Source of the DNA: Welwitschia mirabilis
Taxonomy: Eukaryota; Gnetophyta; Gnetopsida; Welwitschiales
NCBI GenBank assembly: GCA_051453625.1
Contig: JBOZIK010000001.1
Coordinates: forward strand, 247,692,734 to 247,756,733
Reading direction: 5' to 3'
DNA: 64,000 bases
Shown here: positions 1 to 10,599 of the stretch, piece by piece
How positions within the stretch are numbered: the first letter of the stretch is position 1
How the letters are laid out: each line of letters opens with the position of its first letter
Program-made: the position numbers and the translations under genes
Notes under the pieces: generated by a model
What the model saw: the letters and a program-made list of their open reading frames with translations, nothing else
What the model was told of the DNA's origin: nothing
The model's database searches: none

Positions 1-2186
1 TCTTCTTTGTTTCCCATCATATTACTTCATCCTTATCCTTATGAGTGTTTGGTTATCCAAAACAGAAAATAAAAAAAAGAAAAAAAATAATAAAAGAAAT
101 AAATAATGATCATGATCTTTTATATATGAACTAAAATCATGGTCATCATGATGTCCTATCCCAAGCGCACCAAGGAAAATTTTTCTAAGAGGGGCCTTTG
201 ACAATGCAATATAATAGTTATGGGAACTCCACTAGGGGACAATTAGCTAGGATTATGGGTTCTTGCTCCTTTGATAGTGGTTACACTCCACTCATTATGG
301 AAAAATACTTAGAGGCTATGAGATTAGTGATGTCCTTGGTGTCACCAAAGGCATTGCTTGTTTTCTAGAATTATTTCACATATAGTACCTTCATATGATC
401 ATTTTACTTTTTTGGATTCTAGTGTTATTTCAAGGTATAAACATGTGAGTTCATTTGTAAGTATCTTTTGATCTTATCAATATATAATTGAGAACATTAG
501 GTATAATTGGTTTTATCATAATCATTGCCTATTTGAGTGGAACTTTATGAATTTTTATATTATTTCATGCATCATTATCAAGTAATTTTATGAATTCTAC
601 TAAGGGATTTTGATAGGATGGAATTTTGGATATGTTAACAATTTTCTTCATGATCTTAGATGTCTATTTTATTATGATTTTCCTAGTTGTTTTGTTTGAA
701 ATTTTCAAAGTCATTTATGTGTATTTTTTCATATAATACTTAGCACTTGATTATTTGGTTGTTTTCTAATTGTATTTTTATTTTACTCATAGTTTTTATT
801 TATAAGGGTTATTTTTCTTTTAAGCACTTTAAATTGATGCATTCCTTTGACTTTAATTGATGTAGTCCTTTTATTTTATGCTAATGTTTTTTTCCATTTC
901 TTTGCTTTGCTTTTGCATACCTCCACTTACATAATCTTGAATGCTCATTAAGTTTAGGGCACACTTGAGAAGTTCTTCTGAGAATTGCTTCCTTATACTT
1001 AGTGCATTTTCTTCTATTTAGCACCCTTTTTACATAAGTCTCTTTCCATCATGATCATGTTTTTTAGGATATTTCTTCACTTTCTAACTTCTTTCTGCTT
1101 TTCTTCTACGTTTTAACTGCTTACTTGTTTTCATACTTTTTCGGATTTTTCCTATTATCCAAATAACTCATTTGATCACTGTCATTTCATGTTTATCGTC
1201 CTCATAACAGATAAGATAACACAATCATACTTTTTACTTTGTGCAATTTGGGATGTCTTGCTTTACCTATAGTGGGGATAAGATACCTTTTAGAGCATTC
1301 TTCTGAGATATTACATAAAAATTTATATTTTAAAAAGGATCATGTTTAAGCTTTTATGATACATACTTATGATGAGATGTTTGGATATGATTTCATATTA
1401 CTTGAATAAAATTTCATGGACTTTATTCAGCAATAACACAGTAGCATACTCATAAAGTTTTTTTGCAGCTATGTTTTAGAACATCTAAATATCTTGAATA
1501 AGGAAANNNNNNNNNNNNNNNNNNNNNNNNNNNNNNNNNNNNNNNNNNNNNNNNNNNNNNNNNNNNNNNNNNNNNNNNNNNNNNNNNNNNNNNNNNNNNN
1601 NNNNNNNNNNNNNNNNNNNNNNNNNNNNNNNNNNNNNNNNNNNNNNNNNNNNNNNNNNNNNNNNNNNNNNNNNNNNNNNNNNNNNNNNNNNNNNNNNNNN
1701 NNNNNNNNNNNNNNNNNNNNNNNNNNNNNNNNNNNNNNNNNNNNNNNNNNNNNNNNNNCTCTTTAAGCTTTCTTCTATGATATTAAGAAAATAATTATAA
1801 TTTCATTTTTAAAAGTATTATTTTGAGCTTTTACAATGCATATTTATGATGATTTTTTTTTATATAATTTTATGTTATTTAAATAAATTTTATAGACTTT
1901 ATCTAACAGGAGCATAGTAGCAGACTCATAGAGTTTTTCGGTAGCTATGTTTTAGATCATCTAAAGGAAAAATTCTATATTTACTCTTGTACTTTGCCCC
2001 TTATAGTAAACATTAATGAACTTTTCATGAATCATTCTTTAGAATCACTANNNNNNNNNNNNNNNNNNNNNNNNNNNNNNNNNNNNNNNNNNNNNNNNNN
2101 NNNTTGAACTATCACTGTTACATTTTATAAATAGTTTTTTATGTATGACATTCATTCATTCTATTGTTATGTATTTAAGTGGGGGG
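1..2186 (+). mobile_element. 3' internal tail of an Athila/Tat-type LTR retrotransposon, partial
   Basis: No reading frame can be assigned to a known protein. The assignment rests on two things. Positions 162-300 are clearly similar to 27757-27925, which lies just after the pol gene of the Athila/Tat-type element in the middle of the window. The stretch also ends in a G-run (2178-2186) that looks like a polypurine tract before an LTR. The likely reading is post-pol 3' region of a plus-strand element running off the left edge. A 54-codon frame from 204 is not kept open in the second copy, so I do not call it a gene. Gaps at 1507-1758 and 2051-2103 interrupt the stretch. Confidence 0.5.
1285..1975. 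repeat. Diverged tandem duplication of about 200 bp spanning a gap
   Basis: The sequence at about 1290-1490 recurs at about 1767-1970 in the same orientation with many substitutions. Both copies hold the same order of landmarks, ending in 'gctatgttttaga' followed by 'catctaaa'. A 252-N gap lies between them. The divergence is too high for a pure assembly duplicate, so a real old duplication in a retrotransposon 3' region is more likely. Confidence 0.6.
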
Positions 2187-2639
2187 CTTATGAATACATC
2201 AGCCATTGTATTAGTTAATGGATTTTTGATATCTATTCCTACATGATAAAATTGAACTCAAATTCTAGTTTTATAGTTATTAATTATCTTAGTCAAATTG
2301 GCTTATAATATAGTTGATCACTTACTTTGTTAGGGACTGATAAGGCTAAGTAGGAGGCTATGTTGCAATGCCAATTTGTAGGAATTTGATGATGTATTTG
2401 GAATACTTTTGTAGGAAATTTATATAGGTTTGGATGTAATTCTAATGATTATGAAGAGTTGACGAGATGATCATAGAAACATATAATTCTTAGTATATNN
2501 NNNNNNNNNNNNNNNNNNNNNNNNNNNNNNNNNNNNNNNNNNNAGGCATTTCAAGCATGTTTTTGTACTTAGTATATTGGAAGAAGGTCAATGATGAAGA
2601 ATGATGATTTACTTTAGCTGGAGAGCTTTGGAAGGATTT

Positions 2640-2925
2640 CATTATACTATCATACCCATGACATATGGGACGATAACACTATATTTGCCCATTGAAGTAG
2701 TAACATCGACTAGAGCTCAAAGATAATAAAGCCCGTTTTCTAAGGAGGTGTCATCCCCATTGTTATCCCCATGACATGAGGGACAAAATCACATTTGGAG
2801 AAAATTGCAAGACTGATTAAAAATCTAAAAGATAATTATTTATTTATTATTATAAGGCATAATCCCTAGTGTCATCTCCATGATAGGCAGGACAATAACT
2901 GTTTTGTCTAGGTGCGACTGAATTA
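2640..2925. repeat. Three imperfect repeats (about 104-119 bp apart) in the LTR
   Basis: A motif of the form 'catccccatgacat' + 'ggGAC' + 'aataaca' occurs near 2648, 2752 and 2871. The core is partly palindromic (CCCAT...ATGGG). It lies upstream of the LTR TATA box, in the place of an enhancer-like U3 repeat. Confidence 0.5.
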
Positions 2926-3014
2926 TCTTGTAATGGGGTCATGCGCCTCACCTTGAATACTAGGGTTTCTTCTCTAAATTTTAAGGTTATGGTTCTAGGA
3001 CTTTTAATGCAAAA

Positions 3015-3024
3015 CTATAAATAC
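3015..3024 (+). promoter_or_regulatory. TATA box of the left LTR
   Basis: The sequence 'ctataaatac' is followed by a C-rich stretch and lies in the middle of the putative LTR, downstream of the U3-type repeats. It is consistent with the element's transcription start region. Function in this decayed copy is not implied. Confidence 0.4.
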
Positions 3025-3839
3025 CTCCATTATTCTCACATCCAATTCATTTTTTAATATCTATTGTTCTTATGATATAAGAATGAAGGATAAGAGGTCC
3101 ATCCCATAGCTATAGAATGAAGTCACCTTGGTGTTGGAATAAGTATGCTTCATTTAGGAGCTGCTACTTTGTTGTAAGTGGATGTAAAAGTTATATGATT
3201 AGCTTAAATACCCTTTTTACTACAATTTTGTTTATATTCCTTATGGTTTAAGTTGGTTATAATCTAGTGAAAATTCTATAATTTATTCAGATCATAAAGT
3301 CTACTTGGGTTAGTTTAGATTTGCCTTGTTATTTCATTTTAATTTCATATTTGCATATTCTATTTAGCATATCTCATAATTCACATTAGTTTATAATAAG
3401 TTATAAACTTTTTTTAATTGATTTGAATTATAGAGATATAGTTCTTATGATAGAAGAATTAGGATTTAATTAGAATCCATTTCATTTCCATTTATCTTAC
3501 ATTACATTTTACATTATTATTTACTTTTGATTATTTAAAGATAAAAGACCAAAAATACTTTTGAAAATCTAATTCTCTAACTTTAAGCCTAGGGCTTTCA
3601 TTGGGATTATGACATTCGGATTAACTCTCATCTATACTAGAGTGTGTATTTTGCAAGTATTATGATTTACATGTTTTACCTAAAGGACTTAAATATTGCA
3701 TAAATTCACACCACAATAGTTAACATCATTATTAAAATATCATAGTAAAAACATAAAGTAGTATGCACTTAATTTACTAATTTATGAATTAGATATTATC
3801 TCTACTCATAGAATATCATAATGTGGAGTTAAGGTTTTA

Positions 3840-4360
3840 AGAGTAATAACTTGATGACTTACCTAATTAGGTAAGGCCCAACTTCTAAGTTTCTACATAA
3901 GCTAACAAACTTGTCACCACTTAGTGGTTTAGCAAGGACATAATTAAGTTAGTTATATGTATTAGTACATTCCTGTATGATATCCTTTTTCAATACATGT
4001 TCTTTAAGAAAATGATATATAAACTTAATGTGTTTAGTTCTTATCATTTTATTTAAAACCTTATTCTTTCTTTTGATAACTCCATTTTTTTGTGGAGTTC
4101 TTGGTGTAGAGAATTGATGAAGAATAATAAGTTGTTCANNNNNNNNNNNNNNNNNNNNNNNNNNNNNNNNNNNNNNNNNNNNNNNNNNNNNNNNNNNNNN
4201 NNNNNNNNNNNNNNNNNNNNNNNNNNNNNNNNNNNNNNATTTTTTTGTTGAGTTATTGTTGTAGATAATTGATGAAGAATAATAAGTTGTTCATAAATAA
4301 TTTTAAAACTTTTTTTTTTAAATTCTATTCCATTATTACTTCTAATTATCTTCATCATAT
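3840..4360 (-). pseudogene. Ty1/copia integrase core fragment, decayed
   Basis: On the minus strand the frame upstream of the N-gap (4139-4238) reads IIRSNNGIEF and, further on, HQLSTTITQQKN. These are the copia integrase blocks around the second catalytic Asp and the final Glu. The Asp codon (4335-4337) is AAT, so Asn, and the block after QQN carries Lys in place of the catalytic Glu. Further decayed integrase sequence continues to about 3840. The N-terminal HHCC zinc region and first catalytic Asp are missing: the fragment abuts gag remains only about 80 bp upstream, so protease and half of integrase appear deleted. It cannot encode an active enzyme. Confidence 0.75.
4068..4310. other. 100-N gap (4139-4238) flanked by near-duplicates
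   Basis: The end of the left contig, with 'gatgaagaataataagttgttca' landmarks, is repeated with a few differences at the start of the right contig. It lies in the minus-strand copia integrase, which does not need two copies. Probably unmerged overlap. Confidence 0.65.
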
Positions 4361-4439
4361 ATTCCTTCTAGTTCCAACATTCTAATTTGAAAATATCTAA
4401 CTTAGAAGTAAGTAAAGATCTATTAGAAGTTTTACCTTT

Positions 4440-5040
4440 AAACTTACCTCTAGTTTAAAACCCAGATGGTTTATGATAGTTCATGAGATAAGTCTTTTAA
4501 ATCATCTTGTGATTAGTGAAAGTTATTCTTTTACATCATCCTTATATTTATATCCATATTATTCTTTTTTTATTTTTTCCTTTTAAAGCTTGTCTTATAT
4601 TTTTACTAGCTTTAAAAGTGATAGACTCCTCTTTTAGAGAATCATCTTGAATAAGATTCATTTCATAAGCCATTAGAGTACTTTTTAATTCTTTAATATT
4701 TATTGAGGTAAAGTCTTTTGATTATTTCATGTGTGTTGTTTTAGGCCTTTATTCTAGAGTTAAGGATCTAACAACCTTTTGGATTATCTTAATCTCTAAA
4801 ATATTTTTACCAATATCACATATAACATTTACTATACTAGAAAATCTTATGAAGTATTCATGTACTCTTACTCTATTGTTTATTTTTATATTTTCAAATT
4901 GATTAGTCCAAATAAGAAGTTTTTATTACTTAATTAGGAGGTTCCTTTATTTTAGAACATTTCATATTTCTTGTGTATTTTTACATCAAGTTATTCTGTT
5001 AATTTCTTTTATTATAAAGGCTACGTAGTGGGCATTTTTT
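4440..5040 (-). pseudogene. Ty1/copia gag fragment, decayed
   Basis: The minus-strand translation shows the middle of a copia gag (UBN2-type) domain: a stretch reading VHEYFIRFSSIVN, then a region around SKDFTSINIKELKSTLMAYE. Frame breaks occur. A possible relic of the CCHC zinc knuckle lies near 4480, with most Cys lost. It is in line with the integrase fragment at 3840-4360 and probably belongs to the same minus-strand element. The lineage resembles copia groups with a long LTR-proximal gag, but I would not name it more closely. Confidence 0.7.
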
Positions 5041-5619
5041 TTACTTTTGAGTCATACATGAAAGGCACCTTTCCTTTGTCTTTTTTAATATCCACTTTCA
5101 AACATCTAACTAAATAACAAAAGAGTATCAAAAGATATGTCAATTTTATAAATATAGTTAAGAGAGTAAGGTGTAATGTTTACTATCGTAGCTTACGTAT
5201 ATTAGGTTTCTTTATTGTAGCACTCCAAACCATATTACTCCACTAATAAATTACTTATCTAGCTAATATTTATACCTATGTTATCTTAAGAATCTATAGG
5301 AAAATGCTTCATTTGGTATTTAGCTAATATTTAATTGGCTCTTTATAGCCATTGATATAAGGTGCTATAGGTGCTTAAGGGCCTTATAATTTAGCACCAT
5401 TAATAGATATAAGGTTTTAGACTATAATTTAAGGATATGTAAAAATGAATACTACCTAAGAATTAAAAAGTCATCCTCAGGAATAAATCTAGAGATCTAT
5501 GTTTTTCTTTTGCTTCTTTTAGTAACCATCACAACCATCATCTTTAACTATTGTTTGATTGTACTTATATCATAAAAGGTGAACTCCGGGTTTGTGTTAT
5601 TTGTACACATGCTAGTCTA
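5041..5619. other. AT-rich stretch upstream of the minus-strand copia gag
   Basis: No coding similarity was recognised. On the minus strand a degenerate match to a tRNA-Met-type primer binding site may lie near 5560 (8 of 12 positions), which would place the gag leader here. The match is too weak to call. Confidence 0.3.
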
Positions 5620-5896
5620 TGAGGAGGGGGATAGAATACATAGATAATTAGAGCAAAATGTAATTTACAAGATCTCTAACACTTTGCACGCAGAAGAGAA
5701 GCAAGGAAAAGATGGAAGAAGATGTCAAGTACTAGATTTACAGAAAACCATGCATAAGAGGTAAGGGAGAGGTATGTGTAAGGGGGTGAATCATGATAAA
5801 TGGAGAAGTGACTACAAAGCACAAGCCACTAAAATACACAACAGACTAAGTGAAGCTATCAAGGTCTAATTTTAAGCTATAGGAGAATGGGGATGC
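5620..5896 (-). other. Purine-rich flank, left half of the sequence hit by the copia insertion
   Basis: The strand shown is G/A-rich and clearly richer in GC than its surroundings. The same character returns directly after the copia 3' LTR (12426-13380). Read on the minus strand, both halves are pyrimidine-rich and resemble in composition the leader of the inserted copia element (6168-7921). My inference is that they are two halves of one older, minus-strand leader-like sequence. I have not aligned them to a family. Confidence 0.35.
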
Positions 5897-6153
5897 TATA
5901 AAGATGTGGCTTAGATTAAGATGTGACTCAGATCTGAGTACACATCTAGAAGCACTGATGGACTTAGGTGGCATACTCACCCATAGGAATGACATTAATC
6001 TAAGGGCATTCATCTCAAACCTTGAGCCTCTGTTGTCTCTATAAGTAAGCCTTTAAATGTAAATGTTTGAGATAAGAAAAACTTAATTTTTGAGATTGTG
6101 TTTTTGGTTGATTGCTCAACCTTTTTCCCATGCTCTTACTCTCCACCTACACA
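5897..6153 (+). mobile_element. 5' LTR of the copia element
   Basis: This 257-bp repeat pairs with 12171-12425. The start is fixed by alignment to the 3' LTR, which begins TGTAAAGATG; here it begins TATAAAGATG. The end is fixed by the primer binding site two bases downstream. A degraded TATA box (tataagta) lies at 6040-6047; the 3' LTR keeps the better version at 12313-12320. Confidence 0.9.
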
Positions 6154-6155
6154 AG

Positions 6156-6167
6156 TGGTATCATAGC
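6156..6167 (+). other. Primer binding site (initiator tRNA-Met type)
   Basis: TGGTATCATAGC differs by one base from TGGTATCAGAGC, the complement of the plant initiator tRNA-Met 3' end used by most copia elements. It lies two bases after the 5' LTR and sets the LTR boundary. Confidence 0.9.
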
Positions 6168-7921
6168 ATACACTAATCCTGCATAGCACCATGGATGCCT
6201 ATCTTCTACAACATCATCACAATACTTCTTTGCGTTATTGTGCTAGCCCATACTTCTGCAACTTCATGTATCACCACGCCATTCACTAGCCTTGCACTGT
6301 TATTACCTCTGTGTTTTTTTTTGATGCACCTCGGTTCAGTCTTAGTGCGTTACGGATTTCAGGCAACTATTCTCCCTAGCATCTATGCATTTTTTTTGTT
6401 GGTTTTTTCATCGATTTCTAGATCTTCCATAGTTGCTCAGCTCTCATGTTTTAACTTCTGTAACCCTTGCATTTTGCTTGCATATTTAAGCTTTTGTGCT
6501 ACATCTTTACTTCTATATTTATTCTTGGTTTGCCTCCTTCACACCCAATCTCTGTGGCTCCTTCAACGGTGCCGCCTTGTGCATTTTTACCTTTGTAGTT
6601 CTAACCATGTTTGTGCTCATTTTATGCAACCTCTACAACTATGCCGTCTCGTGTTTCTTCGCCTCTGTGTTTTTTTTTGCTAGCAGATCTTTTTACTAGT
6701 GCAGTCCGTCTCTACCTTTGTGACATTTTTTTGCTAATGTCAGTGCTTGTTGCAGTCTTCTTCCTCCTTGTAGTTTCTTGTTATTATTTATTTTTTGTTT
6801 TTCACTTTACCTTTTTCTTCTGACATTCTATTCCTACTTGCACAATGGTAGCTATTCATCGATGCTTCTCTCCAGCTCACACCACTCCTGATGTGTGCCT
6901 TGCCTCTTGCGCTTGTAGCTGCACTGCCTGTTATCTCGGAAACCTTTATGTTGCACTATCTGTGCCCTGCCATCTACTTACCATGCACCCTTCCAGCACC
7001 AAGAGTATTACCTGCCTTGTCATTGACATTCATTTGCATCTGCTTTTCCATACTACGCCCATTGATAATGCCTATGGCTAGTGACTGTGTTTGATTTCAT
7101 TCACCAAATCCTTTCTTTTATACTTTTGATTTCTCATCCTATTTACCTCAGCCATGTTTTTTTATCAGTAGCATAGCTTGATTCTACCTCACTTAAGTCG
7201 TCCATCCTGTCGTACAGACAACTGCTACCACTCCTGCTTCACAACCACTGCCACAAACATTTACCACATCTAAAAGGGGTTTCCTTATGTTCTTTGACCA
7301 CTTAATAAAGGATGCACATGATAATTAACTCTTAACATCAGGTGTTGCATTTTCAATACCTTTTGTTTTTTCCTAATGCTTTCTTCTATTGTGGCCTTTT
7401 AGTTTGACAGATCTCCAACATGCATCTATTTAATTGGGCTGCTATTTTTGGTGTCTTGTTCTACGCCTTGGCTATTGTTTCTTCACCACCTTGGCAGTGC
7501 TTCACTTATTTGCAATGGTAGATTAAGCCTGCACTACCTCCCGCCAGCTGCACAAGGGCTTTTTGATGTGTTCTTTCTATCACTATTTATGTGAAGATTC
7601 AGATACATGTGCATGTTTTTGAGGGGTCCAAAAGAAAAAAGCTGCACAGTTTGTATTGTATTTGGTTTTATTTTATGAGGGGTTGTTTTTTTCTTTTTGT
7701 TGATATATGTAATTATATTATATGGGGGCAACATACAACCCCTTTCATAAATTATGTTTTGTGTATTGGTTTAGGTATCTGAGGTTATAAATCCTTATGT
7801 TTATTTTTTGCAAGCTATTAGTTTCCTTAGGGATTTTTATTATATCAATCCCATAATTATTTTTATTTCCTTTATTGTATACAAGAGTTGGTTTTTTTTT
7901 CCTTCACTCTTTTGTTTTAGG
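6168..7921 (+). other. Long pyrimidine-rich untranslated leader of the copia element
   Basis: About 1.75 kb separates the primer binding site from the gag start, which is long for copia. The plus strand is rich in C and T and markedly higher in GC than the rest of the window. Open frames here (6195-6683, 162 codons; shorter ones to 7782) are hydrophobic, without a recognisable domain, and are explained by the scarcity of purines, which removes stop codons. It may hold packaging or dimerisation signals, but none was recognised. Confidence 0.6.
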
Positions 7922-8627
7922 ATGGCCACTGTGATTTTCAATGGCAAACTAATTTTTTCTATATAGTGTGTTCAGATGAGGGCCGTTCTCATTCAAAATG
8001 GCTTGAAGAAGGCCTTGGATGATAAAGAAAAAACTCAAAGCCATGTCCAATGAGCAATGGAATGAGTTAGATGAGAGGGCCCTAATAGCAATCTAATTAT
8101 GCTTATCCAAGGATGTGCTTCATGAGCTCATCAGTAAAACTACTACTACTAGTCTATGGCTAAAATTAGAATCATTATAAATGATAAGAAGCCTCACTAA
8201 TAAGCTTCAACTCAAAAAAAATTAATTAATCATTTGCATGTCTGAAGTTCAAGCACATCTCAATAAGTTTAATTCCATTCTTTTGGATTTAGAAAATCTT
8301 GATGTGCACATTGAAGATGAAGATAAATTAGTTTTGTTAGTTGTCTCTTTACCTCCTATCTATAGGCATTTTAAAAAAACTATATTATATGGTGAATTAA
8401 ATATCTTATCTTTTGAAGATGTCAAAGCTAATTTATTGTCAAAAGAGAAGTTTAATTTAGACATCCACTCTAAGGAAAAGGGTAAATGTATGATGATTAG
8501 AGGTCAAAGTTATGATAATATACATATTAGAAACTATAAGAAGTCTAGGTCAAAGTCAAGAGGATGTAAGTCTAATAATAAAACTTGTTGATATCGTAAA
8601 AAATTAGGACATGAGATGTTTGAATGT
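7922..8627 (+). pseudogene. copia gag, frameshifted
   Basis: The start ATG at 7922 opens MATVIFNGK, a typical copia gag N-terminus, followed by an in-frame stop and then VQMRAVLIQNGLKKALD. The frame shifts near 8025 and again before 8238. The segment 8238-8591 is open for 117 codons and matches the UBN2-type gag C-terminal domain (YRHFKKTILYG, LSKEKFNLD). It ends in a CCHC zinc knuckle at 8586-8627 whose order is kept (C..x..GH....C), but the second Cys is Arg and the codon after the first Cys is TGA. In an intact element it would form the capsid. Confidence 0.85.
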
Positions 8628-8639
8628 ATAAATTGAAAA

Positions 8640-8880
8640 ATAAACAGGACAAGGAAGCAAAGAGAAAACATCCTCACAATTTGCAAAGGCTAGTATCATT
8701 GACACTGATACCGAAGGTGATGTTTTGTTATCAGTATCTTCTCCTACTGATAGAACTCACTCTGACTGGATTCTTAATTCTGGCTATACTTTTGACATAT
8801 TTCCTCATAGGGACTAGTTTACTACCTTTAAACTTATTTACTCTGGCATTGTTTTGATGGGTAATGATACCTAGTATAAG
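8640..8880 (+). pseudogene. copia aspartic protease, active-site Asp lost
   Basis: Translation shows DWILNSGYTFDIFPHRD, the retropepsin active-site block of copia elements. The catalytic triad position normally DSG reads N-S-G at 8776-8784 (GAT to AAT). Stops occur downstream. The protease would have cleaved the gag-pol polyprotein; this copy is dead. Confidence 0.85.
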
Positions 8881-8929
8881 GTTAATAGAAACTATTTAGC
8901 TCAAAAGAAATGATGGAATCGCTAGAACT

Positions 8930-9960
8930 CTTGATGAGGTACACTTTGTTACTAACCTTAAATAGAACTTAATTACATTAGGTACTCTTGAATCTAAAGG
9001 GTAAAAATATGTAGCTAAAGGTGAAGTTTTAAAAATTATCAAAGGTGTTCTTCTTATGTTTAAGGCTAACAGATCTGGTAGCCTATATGTCTTGCAAGGT
9101 TCCCCAGTTATAAGTTCTACAACCATTTCAACATTTATGCCTAATTCTCACATTACTCGCTTATGGCACATGTAGCTTAGTCACATGAGCGAAAAAGGTA
9201 TGCACATATTAAGTAAAGAAGATCTTGTCCATGGTCAGCATATTGATAATATGGAATTTTGTGAACATTGCATTTTTGGCAAATAGAAATGAGTTAGTTT
9301 TTCTACTGTAATTCATCATACTAAAGGTGTGCTGGATTATATTCATTCTAATTTATGGGAACCTTTCAAAATTCCTTCTATTGGTGGTCATCGTTTCATG
9401 ATGACTATTATTGATTATTATTATTATAATAAAGTATGGGTTTATTTTCTAAGGTAGAAAAATAAAGATTTCTCTACTTTCAAACATTAGAAAATTCTCG
9501 TTAAAAATTAGATAGAAAGGAAGGTTAAGAAACTCAAGACCAATAATGAGTTAGAATTTTTATTCAAGTGATTTTAATCAGTTTTGTTCTAACAATGGAA
9601 TTGTTAGACATAAAACATCGGTTGAAATGCCACAATAGAATGGTGTAGTAGAATGTATGAATAGAAGACTTTTTGAAAGGGCTTCTTGTATACTCTCCAA
9701 TGCTAACTTGTGACATCGACGTGATTTATGGATTGAGGTAGTTTCTATAGCTTATTATCTTATCAATCATTCTCCACATTCATCACTTGAGTTTAAAATT
9801 TTAGAAGAGGTTCAGTTTAGTAATCTTATTAACTACTCTCAATAAAAAATATTTGGTTGTCTAGCCTTTACCCAGGCCAATGATGATAAATTAGCACCTA
9901 GAGCTATTAAATGCATATTTCTAGGTTATGCTTTCGAGTCCATAGAATATCATTTGTAGT
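8930..9960 (+). pseudogene. copia integrase, two of three catalytic acids lost
   Basis: The HHCC zinc region is visible (LWHM.LSHM at about 9158-9186, then CEHC near 9261-9272). The first catalytic position reads HSNLW at 9341-9355, with Asn at 9350-9352. The second reads KTNNELEF, with Asn at 9542-9544. The third, the Glu in NGVVECMNR, is retained at 9651-9653. Both Asp-to-Asn changes are single G-to-A steps or include one. Several stops and frame changes are present. The C-terminal part (FGCLAF, GYAFES near 9850-9945) is typical of the copia integrase-RT linker. Confidence 0.88.
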
Positions 9961-10046
9961 ATCTTGAGTTGCATAAGGTGATTCTTAGTAGAGATGTGAC
10001 TTTAAATGAGGATGTTTTATTAACTTCTTAAAAAGATTCTATTATT

Positions 10047-10059
10047 TCTTCTTCTTCTT

Positions 10060-10089
<30 letters not shown>
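10047..10089 (+). repeat. (TTC)n microsatellite in the integrase-RT linker
   Basis: About 14 TTC/CTT units occur where copia pol encodes a serine-rich linker. Expansion from a short Ser run by slippage is likely. Confidence 0.9.
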
Positions 10090-10090
<1 letters not shown>

Positions 10091-10299
10091 AAATATTATA
10101 GATCTGAGGCTAGTAAGTAGGTGGAGTTGGAGGTTACATCCTTTTCACCAATTGTTATTAATTCCACACCTTCCTTCTCTATTAAAGTAAGTGTTGATGA
10201 GAATTCTCCAACTATTAGTACTCTTGATCAACCACAATAGGATTATTCGATGGTCGAGATCATCCAAAGAGAATGATAAAGAAACCAGCTAAATATCTT

Positions 10300-10595
10300 A
10301 ACACTGATGATGAGTTAGTTGCATATGTTCTCTCAATTACCTAGGAAATTCCTAAAGGTATGGAACCCTCATCTTATTTTAAAAGTTATTTCTTGTGNNN
10401 NNNNNNNNNNNNNNNNNNNNNNNNNNNNNNNNNNNNNNNNNNNNNNNNNNNNNNNNNNNNNNNNNNNNNNNNNNNNNNNNNNNNNNNNNNNNNNNNNAAC
10501 ACTGATGATGAGTGAGTTGCATATGTTCTCTCAATTACCTAGGAAATTCCTAAAGGTATGGAACCCTAATCTTATTTTAAAAGTTATTTCTTGTG
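10300..10595 (+). repeat. 98-bp duplicate on both sides of a 100-N gap
   Basis: Positions 10300-10397 and 10498-10595 differ at only two bases and face each other across exactly 100 N. The copia pol order does not need two copies of this RT N-terminal block. The duplicate is best explained as overlapping contig ends that were not merged. Confidence 0.8.
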
Positions 10596-10599
10596 CTGA

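Larger units (their letters stand above)
2187..3671 (+). mobile_element. Probable LTR (3' LTR) of the leftmost Athila/Tat-type element
   Basis: A G-rich tract (2178-2186) resembling a plus-strand polypurine tract is followed by a non-coding stretch of about 1.5 kb. That stretch contains internal imperfect repeats and a TATA box, as expected of an LTR. Its start is set by the G-run and is probably within a few bases of 2187-2191. The right end is estimated where the sequence changes character just before minus-strand copia coding remains. No second copy lies in the window, so the ends cannot be checked by pairing. Gap 2499-2543 lies inside. Confidence 0.45.

Noticed and set aside
204-368. 54-codon frame near the left edge
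   Set aside because: It looked protein-like, but the similar sequence at 27800 has stops in that frame.
1494-1766. Apparent 90-codon frame
   Set aside because: Nearly all N residues.
6195-6683. 162-codon open frame, hydrophobic
   Set aside because: It lies in the pyrimidine-rich copia leader; purine scarcity removes stops. No domain, overlapping frames are equally open, and there is no sign of selection.
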